A stretch of DNA of 24,581 bases from Bacillota bacterium (GCA_023404345.1 JAEYCB010000067.1:1-24581); one strand, 5' to 3'. Counted from the first letter of the stretch, positions 1 through 8,210 are shown. Notes: generated by a model from the sequence alone, not told the origin. Numbers and translations: made by a program.

Positions 1-65
1 AGCATATCTGTGCACAGCATTTCTATCGCCTGACGCTGCTCCGCTTCTTTCTTTAGCATCTTCAT
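1..65 (-). CDS. 5' end of an unidentified leftward gene (partial)
   Basis: About 21 codons are visible before the window edge. Two in-frame ATGs are possible, at 65 and 59. The ATG at 59 is the better placed, with AGGTG about 8 bases upstream. The visible peptide starts MLKKEAEQRQAIEMLCTDM in the shorter form and is charged and helical. It faintly resembles the start of IS1182-type transposases, but this is too little sequence for a family call. The rest lies outside the window. Confidence 0.45.
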   Translation of the reverse strand, partial: MKMLKKEAEQRQAIEMLCTDM

Positions 66-76
66 CACCTGTCCTT

Positions 77-82
77 AGTATA
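77..82 (-). promoter_or_regulatory. Possible extended -10 promoter element
   Basis: Read on the minus strand, TGTTATACT is an extended -10 box (TGnTATACT) directly upstream of the leftward gene at the window edge. No good -35 is seen. The predicted transcript would start within about 5 bases of the first ATG, so this would be a very short leader or a chance match. Confidence 0.3.
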
Positions 83-119
83 ACAAAAAAGGATGCATGA
101 TGCGACCTTTTTTGACAGG

Positions 120-150
120 CTGAGCCGGACAGAAAAACTGTCCGGCTCAG
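120..150 (-). terminator. Perfect 13-bp inverted repeat, probable terminator of the DUF3048 gene
   Basis: The arms CTGAGCCGGACAG (120-132) and CTGTCCGGCTCAG (138-150) are exact inverses around a 5-base A/T loop. The hairpin lies 24 bases past the DUF3048 stop codon. A long T-run is lacking on either side, so it is not a textbook intrinsic terminator. Its core GGACAG-(A)n-CTGTCC recurs in the palindrome at 20158-20196, which has the same placement after secF. Confidence 0.6.
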
Positions 151-174
151 GAAATACGTTAGAGACAAAAGCAC

Positions 175-1371
175 TTACTGCGCAGCGCTGGCAGAGTAGG
201 TCAGCAGGCTCTCCGGCGGGAAGTGAGCAATAAAGGTCTTGCCAGGGGTGAGCTGAATCTCACTGCCCTTGTCATCCAGGAACACAGTGGGGCTGTCGAC
301 AGATTCGCGCACCCAGTAACCAGGAATATAACGGCCACCGATGAAGATGTCCGCGTTGCCCTTGCCAACGCTCTGCATCACGGGCATGATCTTGGAGTTG
401 TTGGTGTACTCATAGCCCACGCGCTGGATAATCACGTTGCTGAAGGACATCTGCTCCTCGTTTTCCTCGCTGCGGTCCTCGGCCTCGGCAAAGGTCATGT
501 AGGGCGCATCGCCGGAATAACGCAGGTAGAGGTTATTGGCCTCATCATAGTAGAAGTGCGAGATATAGCGCTTGTGGCCCCAGTCCAGGTTGATGCTGTA
601 AGCCACCTCATAGCCATCCACATAGGGGCTGGCTTCGGCGAACAGGAAGGGATGCTCCTCAGCCACAGTGGTGGAAGGCACAAGAGAACGCATGCCTACC
701 AGATTGACATTGTAGTTGTCGGGAGCCTTCACGCCGCTGACGCGGTTTTTGTAGTCCTGATACTTGCCGTCCAACAGGTTGAAGGTAACACCCTTTTCGC
801 TGGCGCCCAGCTCAGCGAACATGGCCGCGATGTTGTTTTCCTCAGCGCGCGGGCCACCGGCATAGACGATGCCGCCCTGCCACTCCTCACGCAGCAGCAC
901 GTGACCGATACGGGCAGAACGCACGGGGCCTACGCTCAGAGGCTGACCCTCGGCAAAGCTGTCGTTGAACAGGAAGGTGATACGGGTCTGGCCGGAGCGG
1001 TAGAGGATGCCCTCATATACGATATCCGCGTACTGGCCGCCCCAGGGCGCGCGCTCGCCGATACCGGCGGAAGTGACGCTCTTGCCATTGATCTTCTCGG
1101 AACCCTCAGGATTGCTGATCTGCACCAGCATAGGCATGTAGAGCGTATTGCCGCTCACCGGCATGCCCGTGGTGGGGCTCTGGCCCTCGATAACGGGGTT
1201 TACATCCAGGGCGCCCTCAGCGGGAGTGATGTTGCGATCAGCAATATCCTGCAGCACCACGGCACCCTCGGTAGAAAGAGTATAATTGGTGCCGGCATCG
1301 TTCGCGGCCAGCGCGGGCACGGCGGTCAGCACCAACACGGCGATGAGCAGCATGGAAAGGATTCTTTTCAC
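175..1371 (-). CDS. Secreted DUF3048 (YerB-like) protein
   Basis: This 398-residue protein matches the DUF3048 pattern. An N-terminal module has GPVRSARIGHVLLREEW (about residues 150-166) followed by YAGGP, where family members have VGPVRSARP and a histidine/glycine-rich segment. A C-terminal module ends in a PTVFLDDKGSEIQLTPGKTF segment, like the family's closing strand. The molecular function of the family is not established; B. subtilis YerB is a lipoprotein. Residues 1-22 form a typical signal peptide ending in ALA. There is no lipobox cysteine, so this version should be released or loosely surface-bound rather than lipidated. The start codon is GTG at 1371, with AGGAGGT six bases upstream. 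It is a single-gene unit with its own promoter (1442-1471). Family call is firm; role unknown. Confidence 0.88.
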   Translation of the reverse strand: MKRILSMLLIAVLVLTAVPALAANDAGTNYTLSTEGAVVLQDIADRNITPAEGALDVNPVIEGQSPTTGMPVSGNTLYMPMLVQISNPEGSEKINGKSVTSAGIGERAPWGGQYADIVYEGILYRSGQTRITFLFNDSFAEGQPLSVGPVRSARIGHVLLREEWQGGIVYAGGPRAEENNIAAMFAELGASEKGVTFNLLDGKYQDYKNRVSGVKAPDNYNVNLVGMRSLVPSTTVAEEHPFLFAEASPYVDGYEVAYSINLDWGHKRYISHFYYDEANNLYLRYSGDAPYMTFAEAEDRSEENEEQMSFSNVIIQRVGYEYTNNSKIMPVMQSVGKGNADIFIGGRYIPGYWVRESVDSPTVFLDDKGSEIQLTPGKTFIAHFPPESLLTYSASAAQ

Positions 1372-1404
1372 AGTCGGACCTCCTCGCGTATTTCTGTCAT
1401 TTGG

Positions 1405-1430
1405 GCGACGCGGCGCATAGGGCGCGTCGC
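1405..1430 (-). promoter_or_regulatory. GC-rich hairpin in the DUF3048 mRNA leader
   Basis: GCGACGCG (1405-1412) and CGCGTCGC (1423-1430) pair as an 8-bp stem around a 10-base loop. It lies between the promoter at 1442-1471 and the ribosome binding site near 1378-1384. It could stabilise the mRNA or modulate translation. No T-run follows, so it is not a terminator. Confidence 0.4.
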
Positions 1431-1441
1431 AATCACTTCTG

Positions 1442-1471
1442 ATTATACCATCTTTGGAAAGCGGCTGTCAA
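1442..1471 (-). promoter_or_regulatory. Sigma-A promoter of the DUF3048 gene
   Basis: On the minus strand, TTGACA (1471-1466), an 18-base spacer and TATAAT (1447-1442) match both consensus hexamers perfectly. The TG of an extended -10 (TGGTATAAT) is also present. The expected start is about 70 bases upstream of the GTG start codon. This suggests strong constitutive expression of the DUF3048 gene, separate from the MATE gene upstream. Confidence 0.85.
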
Positions 1472-1499
1472 CGTAATACTTGTGTAACATATGAAACGT

Positions 1500-2981
1500 T
1501 TACCAATTTGGACTGGTCCGCAGTTTCTGCTCCTCCCTCCCCGCCTGCGCGCGGCATCGCTTACAGCGCCCTCGACAAATAAGACGGAAAAGCATGGCAA
1601 AAAGTTCACGGTTTTGAAACTTTTTTTCGCTGTCGCGCAGACTGCGCAGCACCGGCAGCGTCAGCGGAATAGCCAGCAGGAAGGAAAAAAAGTCAGCCAC
1701 GGGCTGCGCCAGCTGCACGCCCAAAAGGCCGAAAGCATGCTCCAGCAGCCACACCGCGGGGATGAAGAACAAACCCTGTCTGGCCATGGCAAGCAACGTG
1801 GCGCGCCCGGCAATGCCCATGGTCTGTAGCATCATATTGGACAGACAGGTAAAGGCGAACAGGGGCATCAACGCGCATTGCAGGCGCAACGCCAGCGTAC
1901 CGATCTGCTGTACCTGAGCATCATCCGCCAAAAACATGCTGATGATCTGTGGTGCCAGCACAATAGCCGCTGCACTCACCACTACCAGCACGCCAAAGCA
2001 GAGCTTGACGCAGAACCAGAAAGCCCGGCGTACCCGCTCATACAACCCCGCGCCGTAGTTGAAGCCACAGATGGGCTGGAAGCCTTGACCGAAGCCGATG
2101 ATGGCGCTGACGGCCATCATCATCACGCGGGTAACAATGCTCATGGCTGCGATGGCCGCGTCACCGTAACCGCCGGAAGCCAGGTTGAGGCACACTGTAG
2201 CCAGGCTGTTGAGTCCCTGACGCGCCAGAGAAGGTACGCCGCCGCGCAGGATTTCGCGGAAATTGGCCAAGGTAGGTGTAAAGTTGCGCCAATGGATGCG
2301 GATATTCCCGCCCCGGCGCGTTCCGGCCAGCAACAGGAAGAAGCTGACTACCTGACTGATGCTGGTGGCCAGCGCAGCACCCGCCACTCCCATGCCGAAG
2401 GTAAAGATGAACAGCGGGTCCAGAATGATGTTGAGTACCGCGCCGGAGGTAATGCCAATCATGGCATAAAAAGCGCTGCCCTGGAAGCGAAGCTGGTTGT
2501 TAAGAACCAAGCTGGCAATCAAAAACGGCGTACCAGGCATGAGATAGCCCAGATAGGCCTTGGCATAGGGTGCAATAGTAGGCGTTGAGCCCAGGGCGTA
2601 TGCCAGCGGATCTGCCGCCAGTAGCCCCAGCGCCATGATAAAAAGGCCCACAAAGAATGCGCTGAAAAAGCCGGTAGCTGCCATTTTGTGCGCGTCCTCA
2701 GCGTCACCTGCGCCAAGCGCCCGCGCCATATGGTTGCCCGACCCATGGCCGAACATGAAGCCCACCGCCTGCATGATGGCCATGAGCGGAAAGGCAACGC
2801 CCACAGCGCCGGATGCACTGGCTGATCCGATCAGGCCCACGAAATAGGTATCGGCCATGTTGTAAAACGAGGTGATAAGCATGCTGACAATCGTGGGCAC
2901 GGAAAGCGAGAGCACCAGCCTGGGCAGGGGTGTTTCGGTCATATAGGTCAGCTTTTGTTCGGCGGTCATCTGCTTTGGCAT
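1500..2981 (-). CDS. MATE-family multidrug/cation antiporter
   Basis: A 493-residue inner-membrane protein with about twelve hydrophobic segments in two repeated halves. It has the MATE hallmarks near the N-terminus (VPTIVSMLITSFYNMADTYFV, about residues 28-48) and their counterparts in the second half (FGQGFQPICGFNYGAG). MATE proteins export drugs or metabolites using Na+ or H+ gradients; the substrate here cannot be told. The ATG at 2981 has AAGGAG nine bases upstream. It follows the helicase gene by 34 bp, so the two are probably cotranscribed. Oddity: the last ~43 residues are a basic, cysteine-containing tail not expected in the family (usual length about 450). It begins right at a run of seven A (1621-1627, minus strand). 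One extra A would stop translation at 1606-1608 and give a normal-length protein. Confidence 0.9.
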   Translation of the reverse strand: MPKQMTAEQKLTYMTETPLPRLVLSLSVPTIVSMLITSFYNMADTYFVGLIGSASASGAVGVAFPLMAIMQAVGFMFGHGSGNHMARALGAGDAEDAHKMAATGFFSAFFVGLFIMALGLLAADPLAYALGSTPTIAPYAKAYLGYLMPGTPFLIASLVLNNQLRFQGSAFYAMIGITSGAVLNIILDPLFIFTFGMGVAGAALATSISQVVSFFLLLAGTRRGGNIRIHWRNFTPTLANFREILRGGVPSLARQGLNSLATVCLNLASGGYGDAAIAAMSIVTRVMMMAVSAIIGFGQGFQPICGFNYGAGLYERVRRAFWFCVKLCFGVLVVVSAAAIVLAPQIISMFLADDAQVQQIGTLALRLQCALMPLFAFTCLSNMMLQTMGIAGRATLLAMARQGLFFIPAVWLLEHAFGLLGVQLAQPVADFFSFLLAIPLTLPVLRSLRDSEKKFQNRELFAMLFRLICRGRCKRCRAQAGREEQKLRTSPNW

Positions 2982-3015
2982 GGTATGCGTCTCCTTTTGC
3001 GTAGAGGAAGGAAAA

Positions 3016-4602
3016 TCACCGGCGGTCGTTGCCGGTGGAAAGGGCGCGGCGGCGCTGGATACGCTGACGTCGGATCAGGTCCTCATATTCGCGATGGTCC
3101 TGATGGAGCGCGACATGCGGGGCTGCGTCCTTCGTAGGCTGCGGCGTAGCCACACGAGGCGGCAACGCATGCGCGGGCCGTTCCAGCGGTGTGGCGCACA
3201 TGACGGAGCGGCGGGACGTTTCCGCGGCTCTCTGCGCGTTTCTGTGTGCCTTTTCACGCAGTCCGTTCGTCTGCTCGCCTGTTTTGCCGCTTGCAGCGCG
3301 AGCTGGCTCACTCCCGGTACCACAGCGTGTCTGTCCCGTCTTTCCACGGGGTGCCTGCCGTGCGGCCTCCTGCACAGGCGGCTTGGCGGGCAGCGTGAGC
3401 GGGGTGTTTTTCCGCTCCTGCCTCGAGGAGCGGGGTGGACGGGCTTGTTTGACGGTTTCGATAAATACCTGCATGGGCCACTCGCTTTCCGCGCGCTCCA
3501 GCTTGCGGCCCAACAGCTTTTCGATCTGCTGAAGCTCCTTCATCTCATCGATACAGCAGAAGCTGACGGCCTTTCCATCCAGACCCGCGCGGCCCGTGCG
3601 GCCGATGCGATGCACGTAGGCTTCCGGTTCATTGGGCAGATCATAGTTGAATACGTGCGACAGGCCTGCAATGTCGATGCCGCGCGCTGCGATATCCGTA
3701 GCCACCAGCACGCGCGACTTGCCGCTTTTGAAGTCTGACAGGGCCTGCTGGCGGGCGTTCTGGCTCTTGTCACCATGGATGGCGCGCGCCGGGATGCCTG
3801 TGCGCGCAAGCTCACGCACCACACGGTCGGCTCCGTGCTTGGTGCGGGTGAACACCAGCGCGCTTTCCACCTCAGGTTCTTTGAGCAATTTGGCCAAAAG
3901 CAGCTTTTTATTGGCCTTGTCCACCAGGTACAGGCGCTGTTCAATCCTGTCCACCGTGCTGGACACAGGGTCCACCTTTACATTGGCGGGTTTCGTAAGG
4001 ATGCTCAGCGCCAACTTTTCCACCTCGGCGGGCATGGTAGCGGAAAACAGCAGCGTCTGCCGCTTTCGGGGCAACAGCGCAATGACCTTGCGCACGTCGT
4101 GGATGAAGCCCATATCCAACATACGGTCGGCCTCGTCCAGAACAAAAATTTCGATATGCTCCAGGGTGATATGTCCCTGGCCGATCAGATCGTTAAGCCG
4201 GCCGGGGGTAGCCACCAGAATGTCTACTCCGCGCGTAAGCGCCTCTACCTGTGGTTGCTGCCCCACGCCCCCAAAGATGACGCAGGAGCGTAGCGGCAGG
4301 TTCTTGCCGTAGCTTTGGAAGTTTTCAAAAATCTGTAATGCCAGTTCACGCGTAGGGGTAAGAATCAGAGCGCGAATGGTACGCCGCCCTGCGTGCTGCT
4401 TGCGCTCCTGGCTCAATCGCTGCAAAATAGGCAGGGCAAACGCGGCGGTTTTGCCGGTGCCCGTCTGGGCGCATCCCAAAACGTCGCGCCCGCCAAGCAC
4501 GGGAGGAATGGTTTCGCGCTGAATGGGAGTGGGCTCGTCGTAACCCATGTCGCGCACGGCAGATAATAGTGGAGAAATCAGGTTCAAATCGTCAAAATGC
4601 AT
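3016..4602 (-). CDS. DEAD-box ATP-dependent RNA helicase, RhlE/CshA type
   Basis: A 528-residue superfamily-2 RNA helicase that unwinds RNA or remodels RNPs, for example in ribosome assembly, mRNA decay or cold adaptation. Visible motifs in order: Q motif PTPIQ (24-28), motif I AQTGTGKT (45-52), PTREL (83-87), TPGR (132-135), motif II DEAD (156-159), SAT (187-189), and in the second RecA-like domain ARGIDI and HRIGRTGRAG. The core ends near residue 375. The remaining ~150 residues are Arg/Pro/Ala-rich and probably disordered, like the RNA-binding tails of RhlE and CshA relatives. The ATG at 4602 is preceded by AGGAA seven bases upstream. It is followed by the MATE gene after 34 bp. No convincing promoter was found in the 180 bp upstream. 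Assignment to a specific subfamily (rhlE, cshA, deaD) is uncertain. Confidence 0.93.
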   Translation of the reverse strand: MHFDDLNLISPLLSAVRDMGYDEPTPIQRETIPPVLGGRDVLGCAQTGTGKTAAFALPILQRLSQERKQHAGRRTIRALILTPTRELALQIFENFQSYGKNLPLRSCVIFGGVGQQPQVEALTRGVDILVATPGRLNDLIGQGHITLEHIEIFVLDEADRMLDMGFIHDVRKVIALLPRKRQTLLFSATMPAEVEKLALSILTKPANVKVDPVSSTVDRIEQRLYLVDKANKKLLLAKLLKEPEVESALVFTRTKHGADRVVRELARTGIPARAIHGDKSQNARQQALSDFKSGKSRVLVATDIAARGIDIAGLSHVFNYDLPNEPEAYVHRIGRTGRAGLDGKAVSFCCIDEMKELQQIEKLLGRKLERAESEWPMQVFIETVKQARPPRSSRQERKNTPLTLPAKPPVQEAARQAPRGKTGQTRCGTGSEPARAASGKTGEQTNGLREKAHRNAQRAAETSRRSVMCATPLERPAHALPPRVATPQPTKDAAPHVALHQDHREYEDLIRRQRIQRRRALSTGNDRR

Positions 4603-4640
4603 GCAGTTCCTTTCTTAGTGAGGGAGTTTTCATGATGCGC

Positions 4641-4724
4641 TCAATGCCTCACAGGCGCGCGCGTCATGCGTCTGCGTTTGGGGGGCGGCGTCAAAAGCCG
4701 CATGGTAGGTTTTGACCGTCTCAT
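4641..4724 (-). CDS. Possible 27-residue basic peptide after rpe
   Basis: A short reading frame in the rpe-helicase intergenic region. An ideal ribosome binding site, AAGGAGG (4738-4732), lies seven bases before the ATG at 4724; an in-frame ATG at 4730 is too close to it. The peptide begins MRRSKPTMRLLTPPPKRRR and is very basic with no hydrophobic segment. In B. subtilis the 26-residue SpoVM peptide is encoded in this neighbourhood, downstream of rpe and thiN, but the sequence does not resemble SpoVM. It may be a real small protein or chance. The main support is the strong, well-spaced Shine-Dalgarno sequence. Confidence 0.3.
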   Translation of the reverse strand: MRRSKPTMRLLTPPPKRRRMTRAPVRH

Positions 4725-4781
4725 ACCCATGCCTCCTTGCCGGGAGCGGGATGCTCCCACCATTAGCATGCCCGGAGGGCG

Positions 4782-5417
4782 TCAGAGCGCATGCACCCGG
4801 CGCACCACTTCGCACGGGTCCTTGGCACAGAAAAAACCCGTACCCATTACCAAGACGCCAATGCCCGCCTCCTTAAGCAGGGCCGCGTTGCTTTCCGAGA
4901 TACCGCCGTCGGCCTCGATTTCGCCCGTAAAGCCCATGGCACGCAGCTGCGCCGCCTTGCCCAGCACTTCCGGGATGAGCTTCTGCCCGCCGAATCCAGG
5001 ATTCACGGTCATCAGCAGCACACGGTCCAGCTGAGGAAGCACATCCCGCAGGCAATCCACAGGGGTGGCCGGGCGCACCGATGCCCCTGCTTGCACCCCG
5101 CGTTCGCGGATGCGGGCAAGGGCGCGGTCAAAATCCTCCGCCTCGGCATGCACGGTCAGAATATCCGCTCCCGCGTCGGCAAATGGGTCCACAAAATCCG
5201 CCGGGTTATCCAGCATGAGATGCACATCATAGACAATTCCGGGCAGCTCCTGCTTCATGGCCTTAAGAATGTGGGGGCCAAAGGTGAGGTTGGGCACAAA
5301 ATGCCCATCCATCACGTCGAAGTGCAATTCGTCGCAGCCTGCGTCAAGGGCCATCTGTGCGGCCTGTCCCAACCTGAGGGGGTCCGCCGCGAGAATCGAG
5401 GGGGATAATTTAATCAT
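4782..5417 (-). CDS. rpe: Ribulose-phosphate 3-epimerase
   Basis: A 211-residue cytosolic TIM-barrel enzyme interconverting D-ribulose 5-phosphate and D-xylulose 5-phosphate in the non-oxidative pentose phosphate pathway. Signatures: SPSILAAD (5-12), the metal and catalytic segment HFDVMDGHFVPNLTFGP (32-48), HLML near 66, NPGFGGQ in the phosphate-binding region, and EADGGI with the second catalytic Asp (VDGGI in most homologues). The late GTGFF segment replaces the common GSAIF. Length is slightly below the usual 215-230. The ATG at 5417 overlaps the rsgA stop by 8 bp and has GGAGGA seven bases upstream, so it is translationally coupled. It is the last recognisable gene of the block starting at dacF. 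Confidence 0.96.
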   Translation of the reverse strand: MIKLSPSILAADPLRLGQAAQMALDAGCDELHFDVMDGHFVPNLTFGPHILKAMKQELPGIVYDVHLMLDNPADFVDPFADAGADILTVHAEAEDFDRALARIRERGVQAGASVRPATPVDCLRDVLPQLDRVLLMTVNPGFGGQKLIPEVLGKAAQLRAMGFTGEIEADGGISESNAALLKEAGIGVLVMGTGFFCAKDPCEVVRRVHAL

Positions 5418-6315
5418 AGCGATTCCTCCATGCCTCCTGCGCCTTTTTCAGCAGCAGGTGATAGCGCTCCAGCCGCGCCTGACTGACCTCATCCCGGCGC
5501 GCAGCCTCCAACACTGCGCAGCCAGGTTCACTGAGATGATAGCAGGGCGAGAAGCGGCATTGCCCCTCATAGGGGGCAAATTCAGGGTAATATTCCTTCA
5601 GGTGGATGGGCTCCAGTCCCTCCCACAGTTCCAACAGGCTGAAACCGGGCGTATCCAGCACGCGATAATCACCGCTGTAGAGCAGCTCCGCATGGCGGGT
5701 GGTGTGCCTGCCGCGGCTGATCTTTTGGCTGATTTCGCCGGTTTGCAGCTTCAGGCCCGTGGCCGCGCACAAAAGCGTACTCTTCCCCACGCCGCTTTGC
5801 CCAGCCAGGCAGCATACGCCCGATGCAAGCAGCGCCCGCAGTTCGTCCATCCCCTGCTCCATCAGCGCACTCACCGCAAGCAGGGGCGCGCCCAGCCCAG
5901 CGTAATCTCGCTGCACGGCTTCGTAGGTCCCGCCGTCCAGGTCGCATTTGTTCACCACCAGGGCAGGCCTAATGCCCTGCCTGAGCGCCATGGCGATCAG
6001 CGTATCAATGAGCAGATAATCCGGCGCAGGGGCCGGGGCCAGCACGATAACCAGATGGCGCACGTTTGCTACCGGCGGACGCACCAATTGGCTTTCGCGA
6101 GGCAAAATTTCCTCCACCCAGCCGTGTTCCTCGCCCTGGCCGGGCGTGAAGCGTATGCGATCACCCACCATGGGGGTCACGTGCTGGCGGCGAAATATTC
6201 CTCGGGCGCGCAGCACGTGCGTACTGCCGTCCTCCCCGCGGGCGTAGTACAGGCCGCCTACGCCCTTAACAATGACGCCTTCGGCGCTTTGCAAGCCATT
6301 TTCCCTCCCTGTCAT
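5410..6315 (-). CDS. rsgA: Ribosome small-subunit-dependent GTPase A
   Basis: A 301-residue circularly permuted GTPase that acts in late maturation of the 30S subunit, releasing assembly factors on GTP hydrolysis. An N-terminal OB-fold spans about residues 10-75. The GTPase motifs come in permuted order: G4 NKCD (122-125), G1 GQSGVGKST (172-180), G3 DTPG (221-224). A C-terminal zinc site has C253, C258, H260 and C266 within CRFSPCYHLSEPGC. Length is normal. The ATG at 6315 overlaps the prkC stop as ATGA, with no strong Shine-Dalgarno, so translation is probably coupled. Sitting directly after prkC matches the B. subtilis order, where PrkC phosphorylates this GTPase (also called CpgA); the same link here is inference. 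Confidence 0.97.
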   Translation of the reverse strand: MTGRENGLQSAEGVIVKGVGGLYYARGEDGSTHVLRARGIFRRQHVTPMVGDRIRFTPGQGEEHGWVEEILPRESQLVRPPVANVRHLVIVLAPAPAPDYLLIDTLIAMALRQGIRPALVVNKCDLDGGTYEAVQRDYAGLGAPLLAVSALMEQGMDELRALLASGVCCLAGQSGVGKSTLLCAATGLKLQTGEISQKISRGRHTTRHAELLYSGDYRVLDTPGFSLLELWEGLEPIHLKEYYPEFAPYEGQCRFSPCYHLSEPGCAVLEAARRDEVSQARLERYHLLLKKAQEAWRNRYD

Positions 6316-8210
6316 TTAAGGGTTACGGTCTGTTCCAGATACAGTTCGCCATCCAGGTACACGCGGCAGGGCACCTCGCCCTCCACAGAGGCACTGATGG
6401 GCACCAGCATGTTTCCGCCGCTTGCGGGGGCCGTACCCTCGTACTCCACATGTTCCTCGCTATCGATTTCCAGCATCACACGCAGGATGCGGTCATGGTC
6501 TGCTTCCGGCACCTCGAGACTCACTTCGCCCTGATAGGGCTCGCTTTCAATGCCCACAGTCAGGGTTACCGGCGCGTCAAGCACGGCAATGGTGCCCATG
6601 GCCGGCATCTGCCCAAGCACCTGGCCTACCTGTGAGGCATCCGTCACTTCCGTGTACACGGGCGTTCCTTCGGTCAGGTTGCTTTCCCTCAGGAGGGATA
6701 CCGCCTCCTCATAGGGGCGGCTGGTGAGTTCCGGCACCATGGTGCTGCCGCCGGAAATGGTCAACTCCGCACTCTGGCCGGAAAGAAAGCTCTCGCCTGC
6801 CTTGGGGCTTTGCCCCAGCACTGTGCCGACAGGGGATGATGATACCGTTTTAATCAGCACAATATTGCCAAAGCCGCGGTCCTTCAGCCTCTTGGTAGCG
6901 TCCTCATAATTCATGCCGCTCAGGTCGGGCATGGCCGTGCTCACCGGTCCCAGACTGACTGCCACCAGCAGGCTGTCGCCCTTTTCCATAGCAGTGTCTG
7001 GTTCAGGAATCTGAGATATAACGGTGCCGGCAGGGATGGTGTCGTGGTTGATATCGGTCTGCTGCCAGTTAAGGCCCTCACGGCGTGCCAAAGTCTGCGC
7101 GTCGCCCACGCTCAGGCCCACTACGTCGGGCGCAACAGCGCTGCGGCTTACGCGGGTATACACCTGCACCACGCCGAAGGCCAGTGCGGCCAGCACACAT
7201 GCTGCTGCAAGGCTAGACAGCACGAGTTCGGCGATACGGCGGTGATTGCGCCGCCGGCGCACAGGTGCGCGCCGCGCCGTACCCTGCGGACCGTGGGGGC
7301 TGAGCTCGCGCATACGTGCAGGCTGCTGAGCGGACTTTACCACCGGCCGGGGCCCGGAGGATTCGAGTGCTACCTCCGCAGGGTCGAGTTTGCCGTCCTT
7401 GGCCTTCATGAGAGCATCTGCCATTTCACGGGCACTCTGAAAACGGTTTTTTGGGTTCTTTTCCAGCGCCTTCATCACCACGGCAACCACGGCGGGCGGC
7501 GTTTCAGGCGCAAAATCAGTGATGGGTGGAGGTGGGTCCTGTACGTGCTGCATGGCCACGGCCACCGGTGTATCACCCACGAAGGGCACACGGCCGGTGA
7601 GCATTTCATACATGACCACGCCGGTGGAATAGATGTCGCTGGTGGCCTCCACCACGCTGCCTGTGGCCTGTTCGGGCGATGAATAGTGCACCGAACCCAC
7701 CACCGTGTCTCCCTTGCTGATAGTAAAGGCGTTGGTCATGCGCGCGATGCCGAAATCCGACACCTTCACATGGCCGTCGGCGTGGATGAGCACGTTTTGC
7801 GGCTTGATGTCGCGGTGGATGATGCCGTTGTCATGCGCATGCTGAAGGGCGCTGAGAATGCGGATGGTGATCTGGATAGCGGTCTGATAATTCAGACGGC
7901 CCTTCTGGCGGATGATGTCCTTGAGGGTGTTGCCGTTGACGTATTCCAGTACGAGGTAGCGGTATTCGCCCTCTACGCCCACGTCCAGAAGATTGACCAG
8001 ATTGTGGTGCGACATGAGGCTGGCGGCCTGGGCCTCGCGCTGGAAGCGCTCCAGAAACTCCTTATCGCTGTTGTATTCGCTTTTGAGAATCTTCACCGCC
8101 ACGCTGTGGCCCGTGCGGATATCCACCGCCCGGTACACCAGCGACATGCCGCCCTGGCCGATGAAATCCTCCAGCTTGTACCTTTCGGCAAAGACCATTC
8201 CCTTCATCAT
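6312..8210 (-). CDS. prkC: PASTA-domain Ser/Thr protein kinase
   Basis: A 632-residue membrane-anchored Hanks-type kinase. Kinase domain: glycine loop IGQGGMSLVY (17-26), catalytic Lys40, HRDIKPQN (132-139), DFG (152-154), and an activation loop ending SPEQA. A basic juxtamembrane stretch (RRAPVRRRRNHRR) precedes one transmembrane helix at about 326-349. Outside the membrane are three PASTA repeats, which in homologues bind muropeptides or lipid II, and a C-terminal ~75-residue beta-rich domain. It couples cell-wall state to phosphorylation of cytosolic targets. The start is set at the ATG at 8210, overlapping the phosphatase stop as ATGA with GGAGGT nine bases upstream. The open frame continues 60 codons further up, but that part overlaps the phosphatase gene and does not look like protein. 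The kinase-phosphatase pair is typical of Bacillota. Confidence 0.96.
   Translation of the reverse strand: MMKGMVFAERYKLEDFIGQGGMSLVYRAVDIRTGHSVAVKILKSEYNSDKEFLERFQREAQAASLMSHHNLVNLLDVGVEGEYRYLVLEYVNGNTLKDIIRQKGRLNYQTAIQITIRILSALQHAHDNGIIHRDIKPQNVLIHADGHVKVSDFGIARMTNAFTISKGDTVVGSVHYSSPEQATGSVVEATSDIYSTGVVMYEMLTGRVPFVGDTPVAVAMQHVQDPPPPITDFAPETPPAVVAVVMKALEKNPKNRFQSAREMADALMKAKDGKLDPAEVALESSGPRPVVKSAQQPARMRELSPHGPQGTARRAPVRRRRNHRRIAELVLSSLAAACVLAALAFGVVQVYTRVSRSAVAPDVVGLSVGDAQTLARREGLNWQQTDINHDTIPAGTVISQIPEPDTAMEKGDSLLVAVSLGPVSTAMPDLSGMNYEDATKRLKDRGFGNIVLIKTVSSSPVGTVLGQSPKAGESFLSGQSAELTISGGSTMVPELTSRPYEEAVSLLRESNLTEGTPVYTEVTDASQVGQVLGQMPAMGTIAVLDAPVTLTVGIESEPYQGEVSLEVPEADHDRILRVMLEIDSEEHVEYEGTAPASGGNMLVPISASVEGEVPCRVYLDGELYLEQTVTLK

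Noticed and set aside
223..1476. 417-codon plus-strand frame opposite the DUF3048 gene
   Set aside because: Antisense shadow; runs through the promoter, has no family motif, and the minus-strand protein is clear.
4690..4716. Inverted repeat GTCAAAA...TTTTGAC in the rpe-helicase gap
   Set aside because: Only 7 bp with a 13-base loop and no associated promoter; could arise by chance.
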